A DNA stretch of 64,000 nt from Nigrospora sphaerica (GCA_018287875.1 JAGVVL010000013.1:3224001-3288000); one strand, 5' to 3'. Shown: positions 33,901-46,719, counted from the first letter of the stretch. Notes: generated by a model from the letters alone, not told the origin. Made by a program: numbers and translations.

Positions 33901-35908
33901 CTTTGGAAAGCATAGCCTTCTGGGAGGGCTGCTTGCCTCGATGGTCCACGACCCTGTCCCTATCCCTTGTCCTGCTGGTCGAGTCGGTGCTGCTCTGGGC
34001 ATTGGACGAGCGGCTCCTCGTGTGGCCTTTCTTTTCGGGAGGCATGGTGTTGACGGCAGATGTCATTTGCGCGGAAGGGAGCAATGCTGGCGGGTTTCCT
34101 CGGATGGCAAAAGGCGGCGGCGCGTTGGTGCGATCGGCCTGGTCATCCCAGAAGTGGTCGCCCGTCTCGGTGCTGAGGCTGTCGACCTGGCCGGGGAGAG
34201 CCGGGACGGGGGTGCCGACGGCGGGACTGGCACGACCGAAAAGGTCTTGGGTGTCTATGCGGAAGGAGGTGGGAGAAGCGGTCGGGTTTACGGCCGGCAG
34301 TTGCAGCACGGGCAGGGCAACGATGGGCGGCAGGTTCGGTGGCGGCGCCGGAGAGTTGGAGTGCAGCCGTATTGGTGTGCTGCTGGCAAGGGAGCCGGCG
34401 CTCGGGGATTTTGTGAGATTGCTGCTGGCGTTGGAAGGGCGGCGCTTGGCCAGCCTGCGGGGAGAAGAATGGGCCGCGGAGGGCTGGGAGGAGTGATCGG
34501 CGGTCGCGCGTGTTAGGAGGGCCACCGAATCGACGCTCATGCGCCGGGAGAAATTGGCGAACCTCGACGGCTTCTTCACCGGCGGTGACGGCTGCAGCTG
34601 CGGCTGCCGTTGCTGCAGTACCTGCAGATCCCCCGCTCCAGCTCCGCCAATAATGCCTCCTGTACCTACGCTGCCACTGCGGGAGGTCCGAGTCGAGGCC
34701 GTGGATACGGACCACCGGTTGAGGTTCCGGAAGCTGTCGCTGACGGCTCCGCTGCTGCTGGACCGGGAATGCGGACGACGCGGCGTGGCCTCGGGGTCGA
34801 TGAAGAAGAGCGAGGACTCGCGGGTGGTCGGGTTGGGGTTGTTGCTCGTGCTTATGTGCGGGAGAGGGACCCTGCCAGCATGGCCCAGGTTGCGCGGGGC
34901 GGGTGGCAGCAGAGACGATGTCCGGGGCAGAGTGGCGCCGACGGTAAAGACGGCGGGCGACGAGGGCGCCGGGTGGTCGTCGGGATAGTAGTCAAAGTCA
35001 CTGGCGTGGATGTCGATATTGTTTTTGTTGTTGTTGTCGCCGTCGTCTTCGTCGTCGTCGTCGTCGTCGTCGTTGTTAGTATTGTGGCTGCGGGCGTCGT
35101 CCGAGCCGAAGCCGTCGTGGACGGTCGTGAGACGGGGAGGACGAGGCTGAGATTCAATTTGGCCTGACGGGCGCTGGTCCCTGTCTCTCCTGAGATGTGC
35201 CTCGTGAGTTGGGTGCCTTGTCGCGCGGGTCTGATCACCACCACCACCACTGCCGCTCTTCGTGCTGCGTGCACTTGCACTTGCACCACCCACGCTCGCC
35301 TCCACAGCAACTACACCGGCACCAGCACCAGCACCGCTGCCTCCACGGCCACTGTCGCCGTAGCTGAGAGGAGGAGGTAGATTAGGGTGATGATTTGGGT
35401 TAAGCCCCGTTCCAGTCGGGGCGCCGCTAGCTGCTGTAGTGTGGGCACTACCACTACCGCTGGGCTCCCGATGGTAGCGGTACCCGTTCGCGCCCAGCGC
35501 CTGCGAATTGGCTCTCGCGGCGAAGCTGGTCGGGTGGGCCAAGCCTGCTGCTGGCGATGTCGGGTGGTGGTGTAGCGATGCCGACCGAGCCCGCACTCCA
35601 CCCAAGGACAGCGACGGAGAGTGGCCCGAGGCTGTTATCGTCGTGGGCGCGCCGGTCGACGGGTATCGCGACGGTGGCGGCAGCGGCAGCGGCGGCGGCG
35701 CGAGGGGGTTCGACGTCGTCGGGCCCGCGCTTGAGCTCAGCGAGAGGTTGGACGACAGGTACGGGTTGCTGCTACCGCTCGCGGTTCGGTCGTGGTAGGA
35801 CTGGGCTTCGTAGGAGTGGGATTGGGAGTGGGAGTGGGATTTGGGTAGCAGGGCACCATGAGCCGTTGTACTACCAGTCAAAATAGTGGTTACATGTGGC
35901 AGTGGCAT
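30994..35908 (-). CDS. Large disordered MIT-domain protein (1616 aa)
   Basis: Exons 35908-31246 and 31181-30994 with a 64-bp intron give 1616 aa. The start MPLPHVTTILTGSTTAHGAL is the first ATG; the frame is open slightly upstream through a CA/CT repeat but without an ATG. Most of the protein is low-complexity (Ser, Pro, Asn, a run of seven Asp). An MIT (microtubule-interacting and trafficking) helical-hairpin domain is visible at about 660-735 (LSKALAKANTAVQLDNAQNY, EGARHSYTEACSLLQQVLD, RRTYTSRIEELDGM). MIT domains bind ESCRT-III tails. The C-terminal ~300 residues are conserved-looking and helical (PFWLMRALYQTLSHQRGGYV, RLFIPRDVWKVKGVKLRAIE, CRFVLADLGLLLDKFVKRGS). Similar long fungal MIT proteins are annotated only by domain. 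A role in endosomal trafficking is inference. Confidence 0.88.
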
Positions 35909-35950
35909 CTTCCACCTGAGGGCGTCTACGCACCACCCACCCGGGGGAGG

Positions 35951-35992
35951 GACACACACACACACTCTCTCTCTCTCTCACACACACACACA

Positions 35993-36027
<35 letters not shown>
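35951..36027. repeat. Compound CA/CT microsatellite upstream of the MIT-protein gene
   Basis: Alternating blocks of (AC)n, (TC)n, (AC)n, (TC)n, (AC)n covering 77 bp, starting 43 bp before the start codon of the MIT-domain gene. It lies in its 5' leader or core promoter and is expected to be length-variable. Confidence 0.92.
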
Positions 36028-39000
36028 GCAACACGCCCACAGCCCCCCTCGTCGACTCGTTCTGGTCAATGCTAGGGTGCCGGCTAGTCGTCCGCTAGGG
36101 CAGCTCGCTCTGCCAGGGCAGCCTGGACTGGCGACGGGCTGGGTGTCCACTCCAAGTCGCTCGGGATAATGCGTGCGCGCCGCCCTCTGGTGGCCCGGCC
36201 CAGAAGCTCCAGGGTTTGCCGCTGTCGCCGTCTGTGGGTATGCAGGAATGGATATGCGTGGCTACTCGTGGGTGAGGACGGGCTATGATTTCGGCTTCGA
36301 CAAAGCGGGTGCCGAGGCCCGTTCGCGGGCGGCGGGCAGCGTGGGTGCGTGCCGACGGCGGGCACACGAAGAGCCCTGGAGCGCAATGGATAGATCTACT
36401 CGGGGCGTCGCAATCCACTGTGTCGTTCATGCGGCGGGCCCTGCCACCCAACGCGCGCATGCGTGCGCCTATGCGTAAAGCCTGTGTGGTCTGTGAACGG
36501 CGGCGATATGATAGAAAAAAGTATAAGAGTGACAAGACAAGCCACCGTAGGAGAAACGCATTTGGCGCCTGCGGCCGTCCGTAGGTCTCGCGGTAATATT
36601 TTGTGCAAGCAAACTACGTAGCCGCTGCCGCCGGTGCAAAGAATGGCGGGCCAGCGCTTTTGTCAACTTAGGTTCGACGATCGGTATCAAGCAACGCTCC
36701 AGGGGGGAAACAGACAGCAAAAAGTAAAGGAAACAGACGCCTGACTCGGCCCCCGGGGGGTCCTCTGACAGCGACAGACCCCGATACGCCCTAGGGTGCT
36801 ATTACCTAAAAGGTACCTAGTACTGACTGCCCTACGTAAAGTACCCCCCATCCTCCCTGCCTCCCTCTCCTGCACCAGCATCGGCCATGCCCCCCAGTCG
36901 CAGGCTTGTTCGGACTGTTTTTCGCTTCTCGTTCGCCTACACCGTCTGCCTGTGTCTCTTGTCGCGAATGTGTCGCGAACCCAAGGTTCCTTCGGGATTC
37001 TGGGGAGCTCATAATCTACATACGTGTGTGTATCTGCTGCCATCCGTGCCCGTAGGGGCCACCTACGTGTGTACACAAGTACACTTGCAAGTAGGCAGTC
37101 ACGTACTTCCAGCTTTACTTGCCCGCTCCACTGAGTCACTGTCAACAACTCTTATCAGAACATTGATATATGACACAAATCAGCGCAGCTGAAAAGTACA
37201 CGGGCGGTAGTACTGGCACAAGGCGCTGGTACATTACCAGACTCATCGCGACGGCAATCGCCGTCTAGACAAGCGTGGAAAGTATATGTAAAGTATACAT
37301 TCATCGTACAGGCTACTAGACAGGTACAACCTCAAGGGTCGGGTTTCAGAGGTACCACATAGATTGCCTTAGGTAACTACACTCACACACACCACAACAT
37401 TTTGCAACACCCATCCGCTCGCACCACACTCACACACGCATATATACATACCTATACTTGTGTACATCGTACATACGCACGTTCATAACTACGTTCCCAT
37501 ATACTGGAGTATCTCTCAATAGCCGACTGTCCTGTCATGTAGGCCGGCGCCATTCAAATCAAGCTCGGAGCGCGCGACGCCATGTGAAGCTCAAAAGCCG
37601 TCGCCGCCATTCTTTACCCAGGTGTTTGGGACGATGGTGTTTGACTGCAGCCAACTTTAGCCCAAGATAGACAGGGCTGGGTTCTCCTGGCTAAAATGAA
37701 ATGGTCTGCGTGTGCGTGGCGATGGCGGCTGTCGGCGCACCACGCCCAGGGGGGCCTCAGCTCAATCCTGTATGGTAGCAACACCCACACACACACCCAC
37801 ACAAGAATCCAGGGGCAACCGACCTTGCGCGGCCCTGAGGAGCCCAAAATGGCAGGCGAAGAGGAGGCCATTCGTGCCTAGGGACTGGTTGGCCCATCCC
37901 TGCCATTGCCCCGGCGCCCTGTCGCCCGCCTTTGTCCCTGCACCTGTCGCTCTTGCCGCTTGAAAGGGCTGTCCGCTGGCTCTCCTGCCCGGAAGGGCTC
38001 CATGCCAGGGTCCCCTCGGGAGGGGTTGAAACCCCCTTTCCACGTTGCGGGGGGTCACGAAGGCTGGCGAGGCCTGTAAGGGTTTGCTTGGTCGTGGTCG
38101 AGGGATTTTACTTGCTGCTCGTCGGTGGCGTACGGGCCAAGACAGGACACTCAACTCACGGGGGGGCGACACGCATTTCTTGTCTCCGTCTCCTCTCCCT
38201 TCCCATCGCACCGAGACGTCCAGTGGGTTCCAGAGGCGGCCATCGTTCCGAATTCACAGTCAGCCCGCCGCCACGGTCCACGGTCACGCAAGGCCGCGAG
38301 AGGGGATCGAAATCGCTGCTACTCTCAAAGGGGGAAGAGCCGGGTGGCTCACAGCTTTCCGAGGATGACGATGCTAGCCGCTATTGGGCCATGATCACAA
38401 ACGTTCCTGCAGCACAGATGGGGTGCAATCTCGTGGCTCCGACCATTCGGTAAAAGAAGAAGCGCCAGATGCAAATCATTTCCCCATCCTTGCCGCCCCG
38501 GGCCTAACTTAGCAAATTCATCCTGACGAGACACCGGCCACCCTTCAGTGGTCGATCCCAGGCTGATTGAGAAGTACACGCTCAACGCTGTACCTTGCCT
38601 GTATGGGCGCCTTATGTTGTTGGTGGGTGATGTCCGTATCAGGCATCAGTAACTTCATGGGGCCAGCTATACCCCTCCCAACAGTGCCTAACTAGTCCTC
38701 CGGACCGATGTGAGTGGGACCCTGTCCGCATTCACGGCTTATTTGTACATGGATGACGAGGGAGCTCTTCCAGTATCTCAATAGCTCGCCCATTCTAGAA
38801 GCTCTTTATTCTCGGGAGATGGGTGGCATTCAGACAGGCTCGGGGGATCTGACTCGGCAAATTCAATTCACAGCTCACATCTGCCGGTAACATACGGGAG
38901 TTCGAGCCACGTGCCTGTCCTCACAAGCCGGGGCCTCGGACACCTTTGACCACTCCGCAGCAGCGTTGACCGTACCCAGGCTGTCTCTATGGCCTCTCGA

Positions 39001-41602
39001 TACGATTTAAATTTCAAATATCCCCGTCGATACGACGAATGCCTGCGGGTGGATGTGCAGTTTCATTTATTCTACGAATCAAGTATTACATACACTGGGC
39101 TGTCCACCGTTGTTACTATTACCCCCTTACCTCGCCCTCTCTCCCTTCCATCATGTGTAATTGTGCGCACGAGTCGCATGCCAATTGAAACAACAAAAAG
39201 GGCGTCCCGGCGGTCCGCACCCTGTCTGCTTGGCGCGTGGTTGCCCATGTGGGCTCAAGTGCTCAGGGTCCTCTGGACTCTGGACATGGGATCGAAAATT
39301 CCCGAGCTCCAGTCCAATGAATAGGGGCGCCCTGAAACACCCGACCCTTGAAGCCTCATGACCCCAATCCTCGTCCATTCCGAGCACTGAATAGAAACCG
39401 CATTAGAAAGAGGAGTGGGCGGTCCTTGTATCTGAAGGATGTGCCATCACATCGGAGTCTTGCAGGCTGCGAGCTGCCGACGAATTGGATCTACAGCGCA
39501 GGGCCGACGCCCAGACTGGTCTAAAGACACCATACAAACTTGCCCAAGATGCCTGTTGTCTCGCGGAGTGATCGACCCAGCTCCAGCGCGAATGTTGAGG
39601 CCTTCACTAGGCTGCATCGTCCTGCAAACCTGGCCAATCGCACATAATCCGGCGATAAAGCGGCATACTTTGCGCCAGTAGTGAAGGGAGGCCTCTACCG
39701 ACCATTGCATTTTCCACCCCCGGAATGCTGACGGCGGAGCATCGTCATGCCACAATCAAGGCTTGTGATAATGCACACAGAACCGACGCGGGCCTTGTGA
39801 GACCAACCCTATCGTCGGCATCGGCGAACCTGGTATGGGCTATTTGTTTCCTCCCACGGGGCTGGGTAAGAAGCTAGTATCTACATATGTGAAGTATGTA
39901 TGTCCGAACTGGGAGGCGTTTTCGGAAACACAGGTTCCATCCGGAGGAGGGCCGTCTTCGGCGGTAGATTTGAAACTACTGGCCGACTGCCTACCACCAG
40001 CCGCCATCCTCCATAGCAAGCATCACGCTCCGCTTCGCCCGTAACCCGCTCGTGGCCCAGAAGCCCAGTTCCGGGCCAGGGCAGAGTCCTGTCGATTGGT
40101 TCTCGCAAGCATGAGAGCCGTGCTGGTTGACGTTTCGTATCCTTGCCGGGTCCAGATGTAGCCCTACGGCGACGCGTTGGGGCCCACAGCCATGCCAGCC
40201 AGACATGCAGCCGTCGTGGAGGACGGGGTGGCTGAAGGTTACATTCCTGCAGGCCGCGCCCGTCGAGCCAATGCTTGATGGCTGGGGTTGACTGGGGTCG
40301 TATGAAGGTCGGAGGGGATCGTGCGAACCAGTGGCTTCGCTCCTGTTCATGCTTACTGGATGCGCCACGACCGCTGCCAATGCCCTAAATATCTCGCGCT
40401 GTTAAGGAGGAGGGGTAAAACTTAGAAGATTCCCGCCCGGGCAAGCAAGTCGACGCTGGAGATCTGAGCAGCTCCTGAGAATCGACAAGGGTCAGTTCCC
40501 ATGTTCCCAGACACCCAGGCAAAGTATGCGTGACGGACGGTTCAGTGATGGGCCGACTCGAGCTTGTTCCGTCCTCACGGCTTCCCGGGATGGGGCCGAA
40601 CGCAGTCCGGCAATTTGCGGCAGCCAAGAAACCACATGCCGCAGCCTCCGGTTGGTGAGTTGGGGCCGGTGGGCATGCTGTAGCCAAAGTGCGGTTCGCT
40701 TGCGAGGCCGGAGGTGATGCACAAGGGCCACCACGTCTTGCTACGGACAGGAGCTGTGCAAATGGGCAGACATGGCGCGACACGGCCGTCAAGCCAGGCA
40801 GATTGACACGCACAAGTTTGGCCGAACGAGACGAGGCGGACAAGTCTGCCGAGAAACGACGTCATTATACCCGTAACCCCTGGCTATTGAAACAGAGCTC
40901 CCGTGTCGCGCATGGCGATTCACTGCGCCCCCATATCGGTTTGCTTCTTGACGACTGGGCTCACGCTAGAAACCCACGATGTCTCCTCGAGCAGGTACTG
41001 GCCGAACCCGGCGATACCTGTTTGGTGGGCAGAGGGATAAGCTGGAAGCGGCAGTGAAACGGGCGTGCAGCCGACGGCAGAAACCAAGTAACTGGACACA
41101 TGCATCAAGGCGCACTTCCTCTTGAAGCACTGCCGGAATTGGTCAACAACCTCTCAAATGAAAATGCATCCGGCCCCGCATTCTGTTTGTGAGGGACGGC
41201 CCAAATACCATGGGCAAACGAGCACCCACTGCCGTCTCGCGGTCGACTTCCTTATCGGTCAGCCTCTTGCAGGGTGATTAGAGGCACATGTTTGTAATGG
41301 ACGTGTTGTTGATTTCCCGAAGAACGCTAGTTAATCGGAGATACGTGTTTGTAGGGCTACAGTGAGGACAATCCGAGTCTGTTCTGTATGCCCCGCGATG
41401 ACGACATGGTTGACGGGGAGTAGATATTGCGTCAACGAGTAACTGTAACACTGAACTACCAATTCCTGCCCGTTCCTGCGCACCTCATCGCCATTGCCAT
41501 TGCCATCGGCTTCGAAAAGACACACCCGTATTCCGAAAGACCCTTCCTACTACCTATCAAGCTCCATTGACGACTACACACCGAACCTGCCCCAAAAACG
41601 CC
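36028..41602. other. Gene desert of about 5.6 kb
   Basis: No ORF on either strand shows motifs, sustained codon bias or plausible exon joins. Contents noted: upstream region of the MIT gene; CACACA-type short repeats at 37380-37450 and 37780-37802; many GTAC/TACGTA words between 36800 and 37500. The rest is mixed-composition sequence. Long promoters, 5' UTR introns or noncoding transcripts could occupy it. Confidence 0.5.
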
Positions 41603-42182
41603 ATGGATCCCCAAGGTGCCGCCCAACCACCGCTCAACACGGCCTACAAGGTCGAGGGTAACCCCGTAACGACCAACCCGGCCGAAGAGCAGGCCTCGCA
41701 CCAGAAGCCACACGGCCAGCGCCTGGAAGAGCGGCTACCCGGCGGCCAGTCCTCGGGACTCCAGGATGCTCGGCCCTCGGCGCTGGGAGCCGGTGTCCGC
41801 GACGCACCACCGGGCGAGGAGCGCCGGGGCCAGTCAACGGATCAAGTGGGCCGCCACCCGGAGCTGGAGGGTGAGCAGATGCGCGCGCCCGGCGAGGGCG
41901 ACGTCTCGGCGGCCGTGGAGGGCAAGCCCGGCGCAACGGGGGCCGAGCCGAACCTAGCCAGCGACCTGGACCGGTAAGTGTGGCCGCCTCGCCCCCTTAC
42001 CTCCTCTCCAAAACCCTCGTTACCCGCGGCACGCGCCGAACAGACGCGCTGACAAACTATGCAGCAAAAAGGCCGAGCAGGCGGCCGAGCGCGAGGCCAT
42101 CAAGGAAGACCGCAGACACGGAACCCATACCGAAGGGGTGGACCCCCGCGTACTCGGCTCCGAGACCCTGAGGGAGGCTTGA
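41603..42182 (+). CDS. Small hydrophilic LEA-like conserved fungal protein
   Basis: Exons 41603-41973 and 42065-42182 (91-bp intron) give 162 aa; the junction restores SDLDRKKAEQAAEREAIKED. The protein is almost entirely polar (Gly, Glu, Pro, Gln), with no hydrophobic core, signal peptide or Cys, for example AYKVEGNPVTTNPAEEQASH, GQRLEERLPGGQSSGLQD and ALGAGVRDAPPGEERRGQST. This composition is like hydrophilins and late-embryogenesis-abundant proteins that protect against drying. Similar sequences appear conserved in filamentous ascomycetes as proteins of unknown function (from memory). The long region upstream could carry stress-responsive control. Confidence 0.8.
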
Positions 42183-42527
42183 GGCCATGGGTGGCGGTGG
42201 TTACACGTGAGGGCGGCAGTTGACGGTAGTTTTGCACGATACCTGCGGCTTCGTCGCATATGTGGGGTGCCCTGTACGATATCGGAAGTCGACGCAACCA
42301 AGCTAATCAGCCTGGGTGTTTGGTGCTGTTGCTAATAAGGACAGCCGGGGAAGAAGAAGAGGAAATGGAAGAGACCAAAGTGAAGTTCTTCCAGTGTGCC
42401 GTCAATAACAGTTCTCAAGCAAAGTCGCCTGTGACTATAGCCACCCGGGTATCGTTCTTGCGTCTTCACAAAAGCGAGAGCTGCCACCCTCCTCCAACCC
42501 TCCAAACCCCCCTTCCCCAGTCGCCCA
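42183..42527. other. Short convergent intergenic gap
   Basis: Contains the 3' UTRs of the hydrophilic protein gene and MCR1. Nothing else seen. Confidence 0.6.
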
Positions 42528-43530
42528 TCAGAACTTGTGGACTTTGTCCTTCCCGTAACCGAGCTGCTGCAGAATTCCAGGTTTGCCCTTCTGCCCCATC
42601 AATGCCGTCTCCATGGCCGGAGGTCCACACACAAAAACCTGGGTGTGGTCGGCCGGCGACCCCGGGATGATCTCCTTCAGGAGTTCCTGGGTCACGTAGC
42701 CCTTGCGATAGGGCGAGCCAGGCTCCGGCCTGCTGACGGTGTAAATGGCTTTGAAACGGTCGGGGTGCGTCTTCTCGAACTGGTCAAACACGTCTTTCAA
42801 GAGGACATCGGCGTCCGAGTTAGCGCCGAAGACGAGCGTGATCCTGGTCTTGTCCGCCGGGTTCCGCAGGATGCCTTGGACCATCTGGTACATGGGCGTG
42901 ATGCCCGCGCCGCCCGCAATCAGGGTGACGTGGGGGAACTTGTTGGCGGTCCACGCGTAGCCCTTCAAGGGCATGATGAAACGGAGAGACTCGCCGGGCG
43001 AGAGCGAGTGCAGGTGGGTGCTGGCCTTCCCGTTCGGGTAGTGCTTCACTAGCAGATCCATGTAACCCGGCTCGTCTTTCAACAGGTCGATCAGCGAAAG
43101 CGCACCGACGCGAACGTTTGGGATTCTCGGGTCCTACCTGACGGGCTGATGGGAGTATACGGTCTAACGACCGGGAACGTCCTGTCCTTTGGCCAAGAAA
43201 ACGTGAGAAGGGACGCTGGAAAGGGGTCAGTCGGCAATAAGCATAGAGCCGGCAGGGGATGGAGCACCACTCACCCTCCAAGGGCAGACCCGTCACGGCG
43301 TCGGGCTGGGGAAGCTTGAACCGGAGCTTTTTGGTGTTGTGGTTCACCTGCTCGGAACTTTCTAAAGGGAGAGCAATGAAGGCCGGGCCGCCACCAAAGA
43401 CTTTTCGGGGCGCACCCGCGTCGGCGTGCGCTTCCGACATTATGGTACGGGAGAGGATGGCCAGTCCTATGCCGGCACTGGCCACGCTGCCCAGGATGGC
43501 AGCCGGTCTTAATCGTGGGAACGCGGCCAT
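42528..43530 (-). CDS. MCR1: Mitochondrial NADH-cytochrome b5 reductase (Mcr1)
   Basis: FAD enzyme that transfers electrons from NADH to cytochrome b5-type acceptors; the family member Mcr1 is in the outer membrane and intermembrane space. Exons 43530-43275, 43215-43138 and 43075-42528 (introns of 59 and 62 bp) give 293 aa, the usual length. An N-terminal presequence and membrane anchor (LGSVASAGIGLAILSRTIMS) precede the reductase. The spliced exon 2 yields RPYTPIS, the FAD-binding RxYTxxS motif. YPNGKAST with THLHSLSPGE follows, then the NADH-binding GGAGITPMYQMVQGI and VFVCGPPAM with the terminal GYGKDKVHKF. Exon 2 is only 78 bp and is not visible as an ORF in isolation. Strong identification. 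Confidence 0.95.
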
Positions 43531-44841
43531 GTTCAGACGACGCTCAAGAGAGGTAAAGGTGCACTGAAGGAATCTCCGCACGGGTTGGTCGACAGGGCTA
43601 ACGCTGCAGCAGAATGGCGTTGGTAGTAACAACAAGGGACAGGAACGGCGACGTTTCCAAGGTTTACAAAATAAATAGGCTTGATGGTGATATGCAGGCC
43701 AGGAGAAAGAAGACACTGTTTATTTATTACCAGGCAACCCGCTTCGCCCTTTACTGACCGGCATGGCGTTCCTTCGCTGTTTTCGTGGCGTTTGTTTGTC
43801 CGGGACGTGGGATACAACGCCCTCGGGACCGAGCAAACGGACAAGCCAAAATTGGCGGGTCCGAACGGACTCGGTATTGGCGGATATCGCACGACGTGCG
43901 CCCATTCAGCATTCAGCTGACGCTCTTTCCCCTGGAATCTGCGGGCAACTACATCTCAAGGGATGATTTACTCTTAAGCCATCCCAAGTTGTAGCAGACA
44001 CAGGAAAGCTGATGGGTGTTGATCCAATGCGTGTGAATCACGTCGGCAGGTCCCAGTGACAGCTAGGGGGTTCTTTCCCCCCTGTCTTACTCTTTCGTCT
44101 CTGTTGTCGCGGGACGTCGGTGTCGGAGGCGGACAAGGCCGACTTGCCTACGGGCCCCCTTCGCACCCCGTCAATCTTACGGGCGTTGCTACGGCTTGTC
44201 CGCCAAGTTGCGCGCCGCATTGGGGGCCGGAGATGTGGCTTGGAGGGCGTCAGTACGGGATGCGTGCATGTAAGTACGGATTGGCTGCTGTGGGATGGCG
44301 CTACTGCTATTTGAAGTACGGGATGGCAGTCCCCAGACCCAGCCAGATGGCAGTCAGGACCTCTCGGATGCTCCGATGGTTTACAATGGATCCATACCTA
44401 CATCTTACCCACTCACCCTCGGTTGCCCCAAAACCACCTGCAGGTGAAGGGCTATGATAAAACATCGTGATTTACTTATCATGGCGAGTCCCGTCCAAGC
44501 TTCGTCGACAGACATGCCGAGCAAGTGCACGCTTAGGCAATGGGGCGCTCCAAAAGCGGAAAGTCACGGTGCGGGCAGCACAGCTTACTCCGCTGTCCCG
44601 CATTCGTCATTCGTGTTAACGTCATTCAGGCGCACCAGAGTTGAGTCGTGAACTGCGCGACTCCTCCAGCCCCTCCAACTTGACTGACGACGGGTCACTA
44701 TCGTATATCCCGCTTCTCCCCCTCCCGGGAGCTGAACGCCTGAGGATATTTGTCGAAATTCAGCAATCTGGATGCGTCCTGTACAACCCCAGCAGAGCCA
44801 CCGAAACTGCAGTCAGTATCCCGTGAACGGCAGCGCCCACC
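43531..44841. promoter_or_regulatory. Divergent intergenic region between MCR1 and the MFS gene
   Basis: Shared upstream region of 1.3 kb. A pair of similar words (GTACGGGATGCGTGCATG... and GTACGGGATGGCAGTCCC...) occurs at 44256-44330. No gene or known control site recognised. Confidence 0.45.
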
Positions 44842-46554
44842 ATGGCCGAAACGCCTGCGGCCCCTTCAGCCGCAACTCCTCTTCTGGGCCCGCCGGCGAC
44901 GGTGCCCATCGACCACTTCGCCGCCGAGGACCCTGAGAACCCCCGCAACTGGCCGTCGTGGAAGAAATGGCTGATGGTGGCCGTCATCACGCCCATCGAC
45001 CTGTCGGTGTCGTGGGGCGCTTCGGGGTACTCGCCCGCCGCCGGCAGCTTTCGCGATGAGTTCCACGTCTCGGAAACAGTAGCCACACTCGGGTTGAGCC
45101 TGTACATCCTGGGACTCGCCTTTGGGCCCATGTCGCTGGCGCCCTTGAGCGAGTTCTTCGGGCGCAGCGTCATCTACATCGGCTCTTACGCCGTCTTCCT
45201 CGTTTTCCTAGCCGCCACCGCCCTGGTCCAGAACTTGGCCGGCTTCATGGTCTTGCGGTTCCTGAGCGGACTGTTTGCCGCCGTGACGATAGGTAAGGTC
45301 CCCGCCCCAGTCCGCGGTCGTAACGCCGCAGAGAGTGCATGAGAGACTGGTTGTGTATTCTAACGATTAACTCCCCGCCTGTACAGCGAACTTTGGAGGC
45401 TCTATCGCGGACATGTGGACGCACCATGAGACGGGCATCGCCATGTCGATTTACCTATGGGCAGCCACCTGTGGGAGCCCGTCGGGGTTCTTTGCCATGT
45501 CCTTTGTGGCCCAAAACCGCGGCTGGCGGGAGGTCTTCTGGGCCCTCCTCGCGGTTTGCGGCGCGTTCTGGCTCATCATGGCCGTGACGCTGCGGGAAAC
45601 GCGCCACACGACGATTCTTCGGCGGCGGGCGCGGATGCTGACCAAGGGGGACGCTGCGCCCGAAGACCGCGGACCGACCTCGGCCGTGCTGCAGCACCGC
45701 AACCCATACCGGCTGCTTCATATCGCTCTCACACGACCCTTCCGCTTCCTATTCACCGAGGCCATCGTGAGTTTCGCCGCTTTGTACAACGGCTATCTGT
45801 ACGGCCTCAGCTTCCTCTTCAACGGCGTCTTCGGCATGGTTTTTGGCCCCGAAGGCCACGGGCTCGACAAAATTGGCGTCGGGTGTGCATTCTTGGGCAT
45901 CGCCATCGGCATCTCCATCGGCCCGTTCACGAACCTGTGGCAGGAAAGGTACTACCAGCGCCGTCTTCGGACGTCGGGTCAAGCCGCCGTGCCCGAAGCC
46001 CGGTTGCAGTTGGCCATGGTAGCCGCCATCGGTAAGGCAGCCCCTCGTCAAGCCGGCTGCCCCGCTGCTTTTCCTCGTGCTAACGTATCCGGGCACTCCC
46101 AGTCTTTCCCGTGTCCATGTTCTGGTTTGCATGGACGACATATCCCACCACCCCTGCCATCGTGCCCATTATCGCCTCGGCGTTCTGGGGATGGAGCTTT
46201 TACACGCTGATTCTTATGACATTCCAATACACGGAAGACGCGTACCGGGTAAGTGAACGGATCCTTGATTAAACTGTATCCCGACCCTAGGCTGGAGCTT
46301 ACACGCGGCAGGTTTTCTCGGCTTCGGCCCTGGCAGGGATAGGCTTGATTAGAAACATTGCCGGGGCTGCATTTCCCCTCTTTGGGCGGCGACTTTTCAA
46401 AGCACTTGGCTATCAGTGGGGGGCCAGTCTGTTGGCCTTCCTCGGTGTGACCTTGGTGCCCATACCCTTCGTGTTACTACGGTATGGGCCGACGATACGG
46501 AAGAAAAGCCCATGGGCCAGCCAGCACATGGAGGAGTCTGATGACGAGGAGTAG
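44842..46554 (+). CDS. MFS transporter, DHA1 drug:proton antiporter type
   Basis: Exons 44842-45292, 45387-46031, 46103-46248 and 46312-46554 give 494 aa with about twelve membrane segments. The N-terminal cytosolic signature DPENPRNWPSWKKW is typical of the fungal DHA1 group (multidrug and polyamine exporters). The motif-A region reads LAPLSEFFGRSVIYIGSYA and motif-C-like glycines follow (ANFGGSIADMW, WAATCGSPSGFF). A central cytosolic loop (RRRARMLTKGDAAPEDRGP) separates the two halves. The last segment ends in an acidic tail (HMEESDDEE). The substrate is unknown; efflux of toxic compounds is the family expectation. No neighbouring biosynthetic cluster is seen. Confidence 0.93.
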
Positions 46555-46719
46555 CTCCCTCTGGGGATGCTTTGACAGAGTTCATCGAACCCATTGGGTG
46601 TTATGGGCGGTTTAAACGGGATCGCAGTTGTCTTTCAACGCAAGTTGTATTCTCTACCTGTAGGCGACGCTATCGAAATCAATCATGTCGTGCAAGGCCA
46701 ATCCCGCCGACAGGTGTGA

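Noticed and set aside
33803..34516. Plus-strand ORFs of 185-237 aa inside the MIT-domain gene region
   Set aside because: Low-complexity shadows of the Ser/Pro-rich sense frame; the sense frame runs over 1500 codons and contains the MIT domain.
37932..38453. 173-aa plus-strand ORF in the gene desert
   Set aside because: Composition is random-like with several overlapping ORFs of similar length; no hydrophobic or domain pattern.
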